DNA of 64,000 nucleotides from Aquirickettsiella gammari (lineage in GTDB: Bacteria > Pseudomonadota > Gammaproteobacteria > Diplorickettsiales > Diplorickettsiaceae), in assembly GCA_963701065.1 (NCBI GenBank), contig OY969558.1, positions 1,178,001 through 1,242,000 of the forward strand. The letters run 5' to 3'. The translations under genes and the position numbers were made by a program. Below the pieces are notes generated by a model. That model searched no databases. It saw nothing but the letters and a program-made list of their open reading frames with translations, and was not told the origin of the DNA. Positions 9,652 through 18,811 of this stretch are shown here, in pieces. Numbering within the stretch: position 1 is the stretch's first letter; each line of letters opens with the position of its first letter.

Positions 9652-10104
9652 TTATTCGCCCTCGAGTGCTTTTAAAACCAAATCCAGACGATCCGCTGAA
9701 AAGACTCTGGCCAGTAGACGCAAACGTTCAAAGGCAATATTTCGACGTAAAAATAATCCCGCTTCATCCTTTGGGCCATTACTAATTTCTTCGGCATGCA
9801 TTAATAGCTTAGCGGCAGAGCCAGGATGTAAGGTATCTAAAGCTTGCAACAAGCGCAAGGTACGCGACATCCCCAAATGATTACCTAAACGAATAAATAA
9901 GGACTGTTGGCCCAGTTTATCCAGATCGATTTTATCAATATCGTCTAGTTCTTTTTCGAGCTCTAGCAAGCGTGCTTCAAATGCAGGATCGCCATCTTTA
10001 GTCCAGGTTTCAACACTTTCCATAAAGCAAAGTACCCTATAGATCAAGGGGTCTGGGTAGTTCTTCCAATACAGATGTGAGCCTTTGTGGCTTAAATTTG
10101 GCAT
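9652..10104 (-). CDS. icmW: Dot/Icm effector chaperone component IcmW
   Basis: This is a 150-residue acidic cytoplasmic protein. In Legionella, IcmW pairs with IcmS to form the adaptor that presents effectors to the Dot/Icm coupling complex. The N-terminus (MPNLSHKGSHLYWKNY), FMESVETWTKDG, RLLQALDTLHPGSA and the C-terminal RNIAFERLRLLARVF match the family over its full length (151 residues in Legionella). It is first in the minus-strand operon icmW - NPW protein - icmX and divergent from icmV. No icmS is seen in the window. Confidence 0.95.
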   Translation of the reverse strand: MPNLSHKGSHLYWKNYPDPLIYRVLCFMESVETWTKDGDPAFEARLLELEKELDDIDKIDLDKLGQQSLFIRLGNHLGMSRTLRLLQALDTLHPGSAAKLLMHAEEISNGPKDEAGLFLRRNIAFERLRLLARVFSADRLDLVLKALEGE

Positions 10105-10254
10105 AAATGCGGCCTATGTTATTTTATTTAGTCGATCTAAAGCGGCGGCGAAACTTAGATTATCCAACTTAACGCAGACTAAATCAAATCAACATAAATT
10201 TGCAAGTTTAATGAGGTCAATATACTATGGGCAATTAAACCGCTAAGGTGATAC
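10105..10254. promoter_or_regulatory. divergent intergenic region between icmW and icmV
   Basis: These 150 bp must hold the promoters of both Dot/Icm operons. On the plus strand TTGCAA (10200-10205) and TATACT (10221-10226) could be -35 and -10 elements, but the spacing is only 15 bp. AAGGTG just before the icmV GTG is a good ribosome binding site. I see no convincing regulator box of the kind found upstream of the 1204-residue gene. Confidence 0.4.
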
Positions 10255-10704
10255 GTGAGCTTTTCTGCTGGTATAAAAAAAATAATTAAGCCTTTTGTTG
10301 ATGTGCCGAAGTGGATAGGCTATCGACAACTGGTAAAAAGCAATCGTTCGATCACTACATTACTTAAAAAATTCTTCATTCCTGAACAAGCCCATAGCCA
10401 AGAATCTTTTGCCGCGGCTTTACAGCGTCTTAATTTAAAAGAATCTGACTTAATACAGCGACGTCAAGAATTTACCCGATTGATGTGGATATGGATTTTT
10501 CTTTTCTTTGTGGTCATCATTTATAGCGTATATCTCTTAATGGGACACTCCTTACGAGGATTTTTTCCTAGTCTGGCGATTAGTTTTGTTATTTTAACGC
10601 AAATATTTCGCTATCATTTTTGGATTTTTCAAATTAAACAACGCCGCTTAGGATGTAATTTTCGCGATTGGCTAAATAGTTATTTTATGGTTGGGAAAAA
10701 ATAA
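10255..10704 (+). CDS. icmV: Dot/Icm inner-membrane protein IcmV
   Basis: This 149-residue protein is very close in length to Legionella IcmV (151). It starts at GTG with AAGGTG 5 bp upstream. Two hydrophobic segments (LMWIWIFLFFVVIIYSVYLL near residues 72-95, and FFPSLAISFVILTQIF near 102-120) make it an integral inner-membrane protein of the type IVB system. It is first in an operon with dotA, whose ATG follows the icmV stop by 2 bp; this pairing is the conserved order and supports the assignment. Confidence 0.9.
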   Translation: MSFSAGIKKIIKPFVDVPKWIGYRQLVKSNRSITTLLKKFFIPEQAHSQESFAAALQRLNLKESDLIQRRQEFTRLMWIWIFLFFVVIIYSVYLLMGHSLRGFFPSLAISFVILTQIFRYHFWIFQIKQRRLGCNFRDWLNSYFMVGKK

Positions 10705-10706
10705 TA

Positions 10707-13112
10707 ATGAGAAAGATTCTAATCAGTAGTTTACTTTTTTTGTTTCCGTCCTTGCTATTGGCAGATAGTTTAAATCCTCCGGCCGGTGATTTATCGATCA
10801 GCTATTTAGCGACTATTTTTGGCGTTGTGGATGGGATTTTGCACGGGACAGGTAGCGAAATTATCGGTACCATGTTTGGTGCATTTAATGCCACTGTATT
10901 GGCGATGGCTTCGGTATTATTAAGCTATGTTTTATTTATATCCATCTTGAATACTTCACACGAAGGTGAGTTTTTAGGGAAGAAATGGTCATCTATTTGG
11001 GTGCCATTAAGAACAGTGACTGGGATTGGTTTGTTACTCCCTAAAGCAACTGGTTATTCCTTTGTGCAAATTATTGTAATGTGGGTTGTCGTACAAGGGG
11101 TTGGTGCCGCCGATCAAGTTTGGAATGTGGCTTTAAATTATCTCAATCGGAATGGCACGATTGTTGAGCCTATCCAATCATTGGATCCCAAATCAGGTAC
11201 GGGAGCGAACAATACATTTTTAATTAGTAAAGCGGGCGGTATTCTTAAATCAGAAGTGTGCATGTTGACTGTGTATAATTCCTTAGTACACCAATATAAA
11301 GGAACCGGTGTACCGGTTCCTAATTTTATGAATTCGCTTGCGGTGACGGGAAAAGGACCTAACGGACAAAATACAGGTATTCCGGTGGATTATAGTAAAG
11401 ACCGAGGTGGTTTTATTAGCTTTCCTGGAAAATTAACCGGTACTTTTGCCAATTTACAAGGGATGTGCGGAAATCTGTCTTGGGATTTTATTGGTAAGAC
11501 CAGTGATAGCGGCCAAGTATATAATCCTGCCCAATTAACAGCCAATGACAGTGCGAGTATGGCCGCCCGGCAAATGACATTGGACCTAGGATCCTTAGCG
11601 CAGAGCATTGCCAATAAGCTTGCGCCTCCTTATGCCGAGTCGACAGTGTTACGGGTTAAATTACAGCCTGAAGATCCTGTTTTCCAGGTTAATGGCTTAG
11701 TTAGTACAGCCGATGATTATTTCACCATTGTAAAACCGGCCTTGCGTTCTTTAGCCGATGATGCGAGTAAAAAATATAAACAATTTATTAGCCAAGCGAA
11801 AGATTCTGGTTGGATACTGGCGGGAAGCTATTATTACGATATGGCGCGTTTAAATCAAAGTGTAAGAAATAATACCGGAAACCTTGCCATCAACGATAAA
11901 ATTTTTCCGGAATTTAGTCCTAATTATGCCGGAGCGGGGTTTAATCAAATTAACGATCAGAATGTCATGGCTAATTTAAAGGATAATCTACCGGCTGCAA
12001 ATGGCGTTATTGATAACTATATGATGACCGAAAAAGCCAATGCGGCTAACAATAACAATCCAGGTACTGGGGGCGATCCTTCCTTACCATCCAATCCAGC
12101 GAATGTTAATGGCTTAGGTACGGTAGTTTCCGCGGTGTTAAATACGATATTTCCTCGTGTGCAAGATTTTGAAAAAACCCTATCGGATAATATTAATAAA
12201 AAAAATATGGATCCTATCTTTGCCCTCGTTTCTGTCGGTAATGGCCTCGTATCGATGGTAGAACAAGTCTGGATATCTATTTTAGGGGTTATTACCGGTT
12301 TAGGAATAGCCGGTATTGCAGCGGGTTTTGCCTCTGGTTTTTGGACTATCGCTGGTGCTGTCAACACGATGTTAGCGATTACCAATCTTCTGATGCTAAT
12401 AGCGCCTATGCTGACGGTATGGATGGGTATTAATTTTGTGTTAGGGGCTGTACTTTCCTATTATGTGCCTTTAATTCCCTTTTTTCTGTTTACGTTCGGT
12501 GCTATTACTTGGTTTGCCGTGGTTCTAGAGGCCATTTTGGCGGCACCTTTAGTGGCGTTGGGTATTACCCACCCTGAAGGACACGATTTTATGGGTAAAG
12601 CAGAGCAAGCCATTATGTTGTTATCGAGTGTTTTCTTAAGACCTGTACTCATGGTATTTGGTTTTATATTTGGGATTATTTTGTCATTCGTTGCGCTTTC
12701 GGTATTTAATCGCGGATTTGCGATTGCGGTACAGTTTTTAACTGAATATAACGGTGATATCTTTGCTGTAGTGTATCAAACGGCTATGATGGTTATCTAT
12801 ACCGCTGCCGTATTAGCGATTATTAACCGTAGTTTTGCCATGATTTACGAAGTGCCTAATAAGGTATTACGTTGGATTGGTGGCCCACAAGAAAGTGGTC
12901 ATGAAGAATCGATGTTACAAGGTATTCGTAGTCAACACGATCGCGATGTCGGACAAATTGCTCAACAGATGCCTACGGGCCAAGGAATGACGGAAAGTGC
13001 TACCGGTGGTATGCAGCTAGGGCGTCGCTTAAGAGAATTGAAGCAAACCAAAGCAAGTTCCAATAATGCGCCCGGCGGCGGTGGCGGGGCACCAGGTGGT
13101 GGAACACCCTAA
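10707..13112 (+). CDS. dotA: Dot/Icm polytopic inner-membrane protein DotA
   Basis: DotA is an essential inner-membrane component of the Dot/Icm system. This 801-residue form has a signal peptide (MRKILISSLLFLFPSLLLADS), an N-terminal pair of membrane segments (near residues 50-130) and a long central region, presumably periplasmic (about 135-470). A cluster of membrane helices follows (about 505-720, including ISILGVITGLGIAGIAAGFA and VFGFIFGIILSFVALSVF). The cytoplasmic tail ends in a Gly/Pro-rich stretch. Legionella DotA is about 1048 residues, so the central region is shorter here. It is translationally close to icmV. Confidence 0.95.
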   Translation: MRKILISSLLFLFPSLLLADSLNPPAGDLSISYLATIFGVVDGILHGTGSEIIGTMFGAFNATVLAMASVLLSYVLFISILNTSHEGEFLGKKWSSIWVPLRTVTGIGLLLPKATGYSFVQIIVMWVVVQGVGAADQVWNVALNYLNRNGTIVEPIQSLDPKSGTGANNTFLISKAGGILKSEVCMLTVYNSLVHQYKGTGVPVPNFMNSLAVTGKGPNGQNTGIPVDYSKDRGGFISFPGKLTGTFANLQGMCGNLSWDFIGKTSDSGQVYNPAQLTANDSASMAARQMTLDLGSLAQSIANKLAPPYAESTVLRVKLQPEDPVFQVNGLVSTADDYFTIVKPALRSLADDASKKYKQFISQAKDSGWILAGSYYYDMARLNQSVRNNTGNLAINDKIFPEFSPNYAGAGFNQINDQNVMANLKDNLPAANGVIDNYMMTEKANAANNNNPGTGGDPSLPSNPANVNGLGTVVSAVLNTIFPRVQDFEKTLSDNINKKNMDPIFALVSVGNGLVSMVEQVWISILGVITGLGIAGIAAGFASGFWTIAGAVNTMLAITNLLMLIAPMLTVWMGINFVLGAVLSYYVPLIPFFLFTFGAITWFAVVLEAILAAPLVALGITHPEGHDFMGKAEQAIMLLSSVFLRPVLMVFGFIFGIILSFVALSVFNRGFAIAVQFLTEYNGDIFAVVYQTAMMVIYTAAVLAIINRSFAMIYEVPNKVLRWIGGPQESGHEESMLQGIRSQHDRDVGQIAQQMPTGQGMTESATGGMQLGRRLRELKQTKASSNNAPGGGGGAPGGGTP

Positions 13113-13147
13113 TAATCTTGCATCTAGGCTAGAGGCGCGCTAAATAA

Positions 13148-13684
13148 ATGACAAATAAGCTTGAATTTGAGTTAAATCTAGAGCAATTATTTGCCCAGCT
13201 TAATGAGCTGACTGATACGCCTTACACTTCTCAACAAGCGTATTTATTTTTGTTGCGCCGATGGGGTTATTTTGAGGTTTCTATACAAGAAACCGAAGAA
13301 AATAAAAAGAGCGAAGACGGTTCAAGCACTATAACAACACAGAACACAGCGAATCTTATTCAAATTGAAAATGCTTATTTAATCCGTGATTACGGGAGCT
13401 GTTTAAAAACCTCTGCAGGAGAATATTATCCAAGTTATGCCACCACAGGCCGACTGTTAAATGCGGTAAAGGAGATAATATATTTATTAAATCAGCGTGG
13501 CGCTAAACAACTGAAATTTGATGGGCTAGCTGTGGCAAAACGTATGGCTTGGATTGAATGTAAAAAATATCAAATAAAGGTAAGCAACTTTACAGCAGAT
13601 ACTAAGACGCAACTATTACAAGATCGGTTGTCCCGCTTAGAGTGCTTAAGAGATATTGTTCATTCTTACCCGAGTAAACAATAA
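13148..13684 (+). CDS. uncharacterised protein downstream of dotA
   Basis: I do not recognise this 178-residue protein. It has no signal peptide or membrane segment and looks like a soluble, mostly helical cytoplasmic protein. An acidic start (EFELNLEQLFAQLNEL) leads to a polar Ser/Thr/Asn linker near residues 50-70, then a compact C-terminal part ending LSRLECLRDIVHSYPSKQ. It begins 35 bp after the dotA stop on the same strand, so it is probably the third gene of the icmV-dotA operon. A role in Dot/Icm secretion or as a substrate is possible from position alone. Confidence 0.75.
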   Translation: MTNKLEFELNLEQLFAQLNELTDTPYTSQQAYLFLLRRWGYFEVSIQETEENKKSEDGSSTITTQNTANLIQIENAYLIRDYGSCLKTSAGEYYPSYATTGRLLNAVKEIIYLLNQRGAKQLKFDGLAVAKRMAWIECKKYQIKVSNFTADTKTQLLQDRLSRLECLRDIVHSYPSKQ

Positions 13685-13806
13685 ATCCGGTTAGTAGATA
13701 ACAGTTCTTCATGTCTCAGCTAACACAAGCAAGCAGCAATCACCTTAGCTAATCTAAACAGCTGGTTAGGGATGTTTTTTAGTTTGGGTTAGTAACTCAT
13801 TACAAG

Positions 13807-15027
13807 CTAGGCGGATAATCTAGGAGAAGTATTGGCTAAACCACTGCCATTATCATCATCTTCGTCTTCCCCTGTTCCAGAATCATAGTCAGAGTCAGAT
13901 TGCTCTGATATGGACGATTTTTTATTCGAACCGCTAGACCATTTCTCTTTTTTTAATCGCTCATCAAATTGTTGTCTAATTCGTTCTAATTGCAGGATAA
14001 AATAAGGCGATAATTCTTTTGCAAGGATCTGCTTCTTGCCGTTATTATCGAGGTTGCTGACTTCAAATTGTATGTCATTCGGATCAATGGCAATACCATC
14101 ATTAACCGCTAGTTTTTTAATTGCTTCAAATACTCTTGTCTCATCATCTTTTTTAATCATTTTCAGTTGAATAAAAATAAGTAACAATAACGCCACTAAA
14201 GGTGATCTATATTGTAAACCCTGTTCAGTAATTCTTTTTAAGGAATCGCCTCTATCAGGAGGGACACTAAGCGCTATATTTATTTTTTCACCCGGCTTTA
14301 AATTCGCTAAGCTATTTTTTATTCGCTTTGATAAATCGTCAATATTAATTTTATAAGCCGGCGCTAAAGGCGGTGCTAGCGGCGCTATCTTGAGTTGATT
14401 AAGCTTCCTATTTCCGATTGCCGTTATGTGCCCGCTAATCTCTGCTGAAGCAGCGTTATCATTGTCTAATTGTAGTCTTACTTGGATAGTTTCCGGCTTA
14501 ATCTCTGCCAAAGTAGCAATCAATTTTTGGCTAATTTCATCTAAATGTTCATTAAGGCATTTTTCTAAATGGGGCTTATCTTCTGAAGGAAGGTATTGTC
14601 GATTTGCTTCTAACGACGCAATTATCTCTGCAACGAGTGTGATTTTTTTCTGTTTTAATTTTTCCAGTAAGCTTGTTTGGGCACTTTTAATAATTTCCTG
14701 GGCATCGATATTTTTCTTTAGTTTTTCGATGCTTTCTTCTAGTGCGAGCTCATATTTTTCTTTAAAACCCTCTTTTATTTGCCGATTCATTTCCGCTACT
14801 GTTGCTGGATCCAAACCATCTCCATAAATAGCTTTCTCGGTATCTGAAAGTTTCTCTTTGAGCGCTTGGCTAAATTTTTCAAAGCGCTTCTCATCATCGA
14901 TTAAATCAGAGAATTTTTGTGCTAAATCTTTTTGAATTAATTCAAGAGCGTATTTACGTTCTTGAATTTGTTCATCAGTAAGACTCACTTTAGATTCAGT
15001 GAATAGCGACGATAATAAATTTAACAT
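13807..15027 (-). CDS. uncharacterised coiled-coil protein, candidate Dot/Icm effector
   Basis: I do not recognise this 406-residue protein. The N-terminal half (about 15-180) is rich in Lys, Glu and Leu with long predicted helices, likely coiled coil. A Pro-containing middle (IAPLAPPLAPAYKINIDDL) precedes a second domain, with a hydrophobic stretch SPLVALLLLIFIQLKMI. The tail is strongly acidic and Ser-rich, with SEQSDSDYDSGTGEDEDDDN near the C-terminus. It starts 5 bp after the stop of the 1204-residue gene, so the two form one operon read from the PmrA-type promoter near 18720. The effector role is inferred from that promoter and the eukaryote-like composition. Confidence 0.75.
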   Translation of the reverse strand: MLNLLSSLFTESKVSLTDEQIQERKYALELIQKDLAQKFSDLIDDEKRFEKFSQALKEKLSDTEKAIYGDGLDPATVAEMNRQIKEGFKEKYELALEESIEKLKKNIDAQEIIKSAQTSLLEKLKQKKITLVAEIIASLEANRQYLPSEDKPHLEKCLNEHLDEISQKLIATLAEIKPETIQVRLQLDNDNAASAEISGHITAIGNRKLNQLKIAPLAPPLAPAYKINIDDLSKRIKNSLANLKPGEKINIALSVPPDRGDSLKRITEQGLQYRSPLVALLLLIFIQLKMIKKDDETRVFEAIKKLAVNDGIAIDPNDIQFEVSNLDNNGKKQILAKELSPYFILQLERIRQQFDERLKKEKWSSGSNKKSSISEQSDSDYDSGTGEDEDDDNGSGLANTSPRLSA

Positions 15028-15032
15028 AAATT

Positions 15033-18000
15033 TTAACCTCGACCTCTACTACAAAAAGCGGGTAAATTTTTATCGACAGCTTTCCGCTCATCCGCATAAA
15101 GATTTAATTTTTGCTTAATCTCAGCTTTTGCCTCTCTCAACTCAGATTCGTTTATGTTTAACTTTTTATTCGGACTACAGCATAGAAGAGGACCCTCTTT
15201 ACCTGACTCCTGTCGCAATCCGTTATAGACGCTTATAAAAAGACGATATTGTTTTTCTGCCGCTTTGGGACAATGCCGGCTAAAACGAAAATAGATTATC
15301 TCACTATTTTTAAAGCTATTTAGCGCGTCTATCATTTGGCTAAATGTAAGCTCTTTTCGATTTTTTTCGCCCAATTGTTCGTACCAAGCTGTTTTCGTGT
15401 GATAAGCGAGGCTATTTTCACCATTACGAGTAACAGACCACGTTGCAATATTTTTATTACCTAACTCTTGTTCATAATTGATCTTCTGTCCTAGCTTAAG
15501 TGGTTCGCGTCTATTAAAGAGAGTGTCCGTTGGGCCTAGATGAAATTCTTCTGGACTAGCTATGATGCAATAAGTTGATGGAACAAAAACAGAACTTAGC
15601 AAAGAGCTGGCTATAGATTTAATAGATTCGATTTTTTTGGTTTTTATTCCCTCTTTAAGAATAGCCATTCTATGTGTTATATCACTTCTATATGTTTGAA
15701 TTACTTCAAGCATGGCATAACGCTGCTTAATATTGTTGTTCCATTCTTCTCTTTTTTGAAATTTTTCTTTCAGACCATGATTACTACGCAAAAGATTAAT
15801 GGCCGTGACAATAAGCTCCTTAGCCTTTGATTCGGATAAGCTGTTATTATCCGATGTAAAAGTAGCGCTGATATCCGCATAAATTTTTTCTGCGAATGGA
15901 GTTAAGAAAATTGAATTCCAGGTATTTTTACCGTTCTCTATAACTCCTTGTAATAAAGTATTTACTCCTGTTGTAGCAACAGGTGGGTTAACATTTAAAT
16001 TAAGCTTAAATAACCGCCACGCATTGTTTATATTATTCTCTATATGCTGATTAATGCCTTGTAATAAAGCTTTGGCTTGTTCGGTATTAACTTGAAATAC
16101 AGTTTGATTTTCATCGCTAAAGGATAACTTAGTTAATGTGTCATTAAGACTTTCTTCAAAGGTCATTAGTTCGCTTAATTGAGGATAGTCTAAAAGTATT
16201 TCTTCAATGGACGATAAATGTTGATGACGTTGAACTATTAATTTTGAGTCTAAGTCACTTAATTTCTCTAATTCTTTTTTTAATTGATCGATAGATGCGT
16301 GCGTAACTGCAGCCAGGTTTAAATCAGAAAGAAGAATTAATTGCTGATATTCTCTTCTATTAAATCTTTCTTTTTCCTCTTCATGTAATTCTAAATTAAA
16401 GGGTTTGCCGGTAATTAACTGGCATTTTTTTTCTAGCCAAGGTCTAGTCGTTAACGTGTCTATATCCTCGGCATCAACGGTATCCTCACGAGATTCAGGA
16501 TGATGATATTGCTTCTTAATTTGATCCAAAGCCTCAGCGCGTAATAATTGTCGTGCTTGTCTAAAACGTTCATCCGAGATGGTAAAATTCGCGGGATAAT
16601 GAACGCTAGGGTAATCAGCCGTAGGGTAAACATCCAATAGGGCGAAGCTAAAATCTCTTTCGTTATCGGCATATTGTAGCGCTGGATTTGGAAGTAACAA
16701 GGTTTGCAATTCTGTATCCGGAAGTGAATCTTCTGTGAGAATAATTTTATTAAGTATAGCGGCTAATCTTCCTTTAGAAGAATAGTTAGATGTCTCGGTC
16801 TCAGTCCTTTGATCTACCTGCGCTTTCAATTGAGCATCTATCCGCTCTATCAAGTTTCTTTGATCAGCAGGATTGTTATCCTCTATAGCTGTTGTTATAG
16901 CACGTGCAACGTTAGCTTCATCTAAGACTTCGCTGACTATCTTATCAGCAATTTTTTCGATGGGCGATTCGCAACCAGACACTACTAAACCATATTCAGT
17001 AAACTTACTTTCTAATCCATTGATAATATAGTTAGGAGTAATATCATTTTGTCCCATAGGTGAAAAATACTCAATACAAAATACGTCTAAAATTTCTTTA
17101 CTAGTATCTTCAATAATCTTTTTTTCAGTGCTGGTTAATGTCAAGTCAATTTGTACTGGTTGTTGGGGCTTATGGTATTGTGGGTTTATAAAATAACCTG
17201 CTCCCGCTAAACTATCTACACTTAGTTTCTGTAAGCATGGCCGTATTTTGTGTAGAAAATTAGCTAGAAAATCACCAGTTAATGGTGCATTAAAATAATT
17301 CTGTGCTTGGGATATTGCATATGGTTTAAGTTTATTTTGGACATGAAGGGGTATTTGATTCGTATACCTCGTTAATAACTTCTGCGAAAATACAACACTT
17401 GCCTTCAATACATCGTCTAAATTGTTATTATCAATAAGTATTTTTCTTAAGGCATCAACAATTTCTTCGTTGGAAGATGAAGATAATAAACTGCTAGATA
17501 AGGTGGAAAGCGCACTGTTTAATTCAGTTCCAGATGATAACAACTGAGTCACCAATTGAGCGATTGACTTGTTGAGTTCCTCTTTAACTAAACCTACTAT
17601 GTCCGCAATATTTTTTTCTTCAATTCCTTCAATTTTACCAAGTGTGCTGTTAATTAAATCGATATTTTTATCAAGAATATATTTTTTCAACGAAGCTTTA
17701 AACTGGTTGCGAAAGTCAGCATTTGATAATAAACCAGATATTTTTTGCTGTTCTTCAGCGCTTAATTCTTCTAGGGTTGTATTGACAATAACTGAATTCC
17801 TCTGATACCCATCAGCATCATAGCGCCCTGTGCTTATTATGGGTGGGATAGAATGATTTCCAGCACTTGGGTACCTCGCCCTCGTAGAATTAGCAGTAGC
17901 TATTGTTGGGCTGGCAGGACAGCTAGAATGTCTAGAGTTGATGAAATAACCGTTGTTATCGCCAAATTGAAACACAGATGAAGTATCCGTAGGGAATTCG

Positions 18001-18647
18001 AGGTTGAAATTAGATGCCCCTATCCCTGAGTCAGTGGAACCTGATTTCCCTTGGTGTGAAACTGATCCTTCGACGTCATTGAGCATATCTCCTCCATTCT
18101 TAACATTCACTGCCGATTCTCTATCGCTGAGCGGCAGTGTAAGATTTATATTCTTATTTTCCATTTCTGATTCAGCTTGAAGGGTACCACATTTATTTTC
18201 TAAAATACTATCCTCTTTTTGATGATGACTCGATTCGTTTTCTGAATTTTTATTATGCCCCGTTAAGGAGGTTGCGCTTGATTGATAATGTTTAAGTTTT
18301 TCATGCGCACTACTTAACTTTGCTTGCGTTGCTACTAGCTCTTTTTGAAGCAGTTGAATTGTTTCCTGGTATCCGGTTGTTAAGCTCTCTATTTCCTCAT
18401 TAAGTTCTTGAAATTTTCCATCCATTAAGCTATCGATATCCCCAAACTCGCTTTCAGAGGCGCATTCTTCTTCGCTGTCAGAATGGACGCTCCAATCTTC
18501 TGGGATACTCTCTAAACTAGACATTAGTTTGGGAAAGCTATTATTTTTACCGACTATGTTCTCAGATAATTTAGCATTTTTTTCTGATAAATTTACTGGC
18601 GATTCTTCACCTTGTTTTATAGATAAACCAGGCAATGTGTTAGGCAT
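15033..18647 (-). CDS. large uncharacterised protein, candidate PmrA-regulated Dot/Icm effector
   Basis: I do not recognise this 1204-residue protein. It has no signal peptide and no convincing membrane helix. An acidic Ser/Glu-rich N-terminus (near 50-72) is followed by a coiled coil at about residues 76-121, then a disordered Ser/Asn-rich region to about residue 285. The long remainder is largely helical (about 290-1170). The motif DSGIGAS at 206-212 resembles a phosphodegron. The ATG at 18647 has AAGGA 7-8 bp upstream. It heads an operon with the 406-residue gene. Size, lack of enzyme motifs, closeness to icm/dot and the triple CTTAAG promoter all fit a translocated effector, but no translocation signal can be proven here. 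Confidence 0.75.
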   Translation of the reverse strand: MPNTLPGLSIKQGEESPVNLSEKNAKLSENIVGKNNSFPKLMSSLESIPEDWSVHSDSEEECASESEFGDIDSLMDGKFQELNEEIESLTTGYQETIQLLQKELVATQAKLSSAHEKLKHYQSSATSLTGHNKNSENESSHHQKEDSILENKCGTLQAESEMENKNINLTLPLSDRESAVNVKNGGDMLNDVEGSVSHQGKSGSTDSGIGASNFNLEFPTDTSSVFQFGDNNGYFINSRHSSCPASPTIATANSTRARYPSAGNHSIPPIISTGRYDADGYQRNSVIVNTTLEELSAEEQQKISGLLSNADFRNQFKASLKKYILDKNIDLINSTLGKIEGIEEKNIADIVGLVKEELNKSIAQLVTQLLSSGTELNSALSTLSSSLLSSSSNEEIVDALRKILIDNNNLDDVLKASVVFSQKLLTRYTNQIPLHVQNKLKPYAISQAQNYFNAPLTGDFLANFLHKIRPCLQKLSVDSLAGAGYFINPQYHKPQQPVQIDLTLTSTEKKIIEDTSKEILDVFCIEYFSPMGQNDITPNYIINGLESKFTEYGLVVSGCESPIEKIADKIVSEVLDEANVARAITTAIEDNNPADQRNLIERIDAQLKAQVDQRTETETSNYSSKGRLAAILNKIILTEDSLPDTELQTLLLPNPALQYADNERDFSFALLDVYPTADYPSVHYPANFTISDERFRQARQLLRAEALDQIKKQYHHPESREDTVDAEDIDTLTTRPWLEKKCQLITGKPFNLELHEEEKERFNRREYQQLILLSDLNLAAVTHASIDQLKKELEKLSDLDSKLIVQRHQHLSSIEEILLDYPQLSELMTFEESLNDTLTKLSFSDENQTVFQVNTEQAKALLQGINQHIENNINNAWRLFKLNLNVNPPVATTGVNTLLQGVIENGKNTWNSIFLTPFAEKIYADISATFTSDNNSLSESKAKELIVTAINLLRSNHGLKEKFQKREEWNNNIKQRYAMLEVIQTYRSDITHRMAILKEGIKTKKIESIKSIASSLLSSVFVPSTYCIIASPEEFHLGPTDTLFNRREPLKLGQKINYEQELGNKNIATWSVTRNGENSLAYHTKTAWYEQLGEKNRKELTFSQMIDALNSFKNSEIIYFRFSRHCPKAAEKQYRLFISVYNGLRQESGKEGPLLCCSPNKKLNINESELREAKAEIKQKLNLYADERKAVDKNLPAFCSRGRG

Positions 18648-18700
18648 TTTTATTCCTTTAATGTTTAAGTTATTATTTTTAAAGGTTTTTTAATTATCCT

Positions 18701-18744
18701 ATTGTACGCCGACAAACTTAAGAAACACTTAAGCTTTTCTTAAG
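18701..18744 (-). promoter_or_regulatory. PmrA-type box with three CTTAAG half-sites and a -10 element
   Basis: CTTAAG occurs at 18717-18722, 18728-18733 and 18739-18744, each start exactly 11 bp after the last, with 5-bp spacers. Direct CTTAAG-N5-CTTAAG repeats are the PmrA response-regulator box described in enterobacteria, and PmrA controls icm/dot and effector genes in Legionella and Coxiella. On the minus strand the last half-site lies 10 bp before TACAAT (18706-18701), a good -10 box, so the box overlaps the -35 position. It faces the 1204-residue gene, whose ATG is 53 bp downstream of the -10. Confidence 0.75.
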
Positions 18745-18811
18745 CAGGCTCGTTTAAGTGCGCTAGAGGACAAAAAAGCTAGGGGGTGTTAACATAAAAA
18801 ATTCGTATGGT

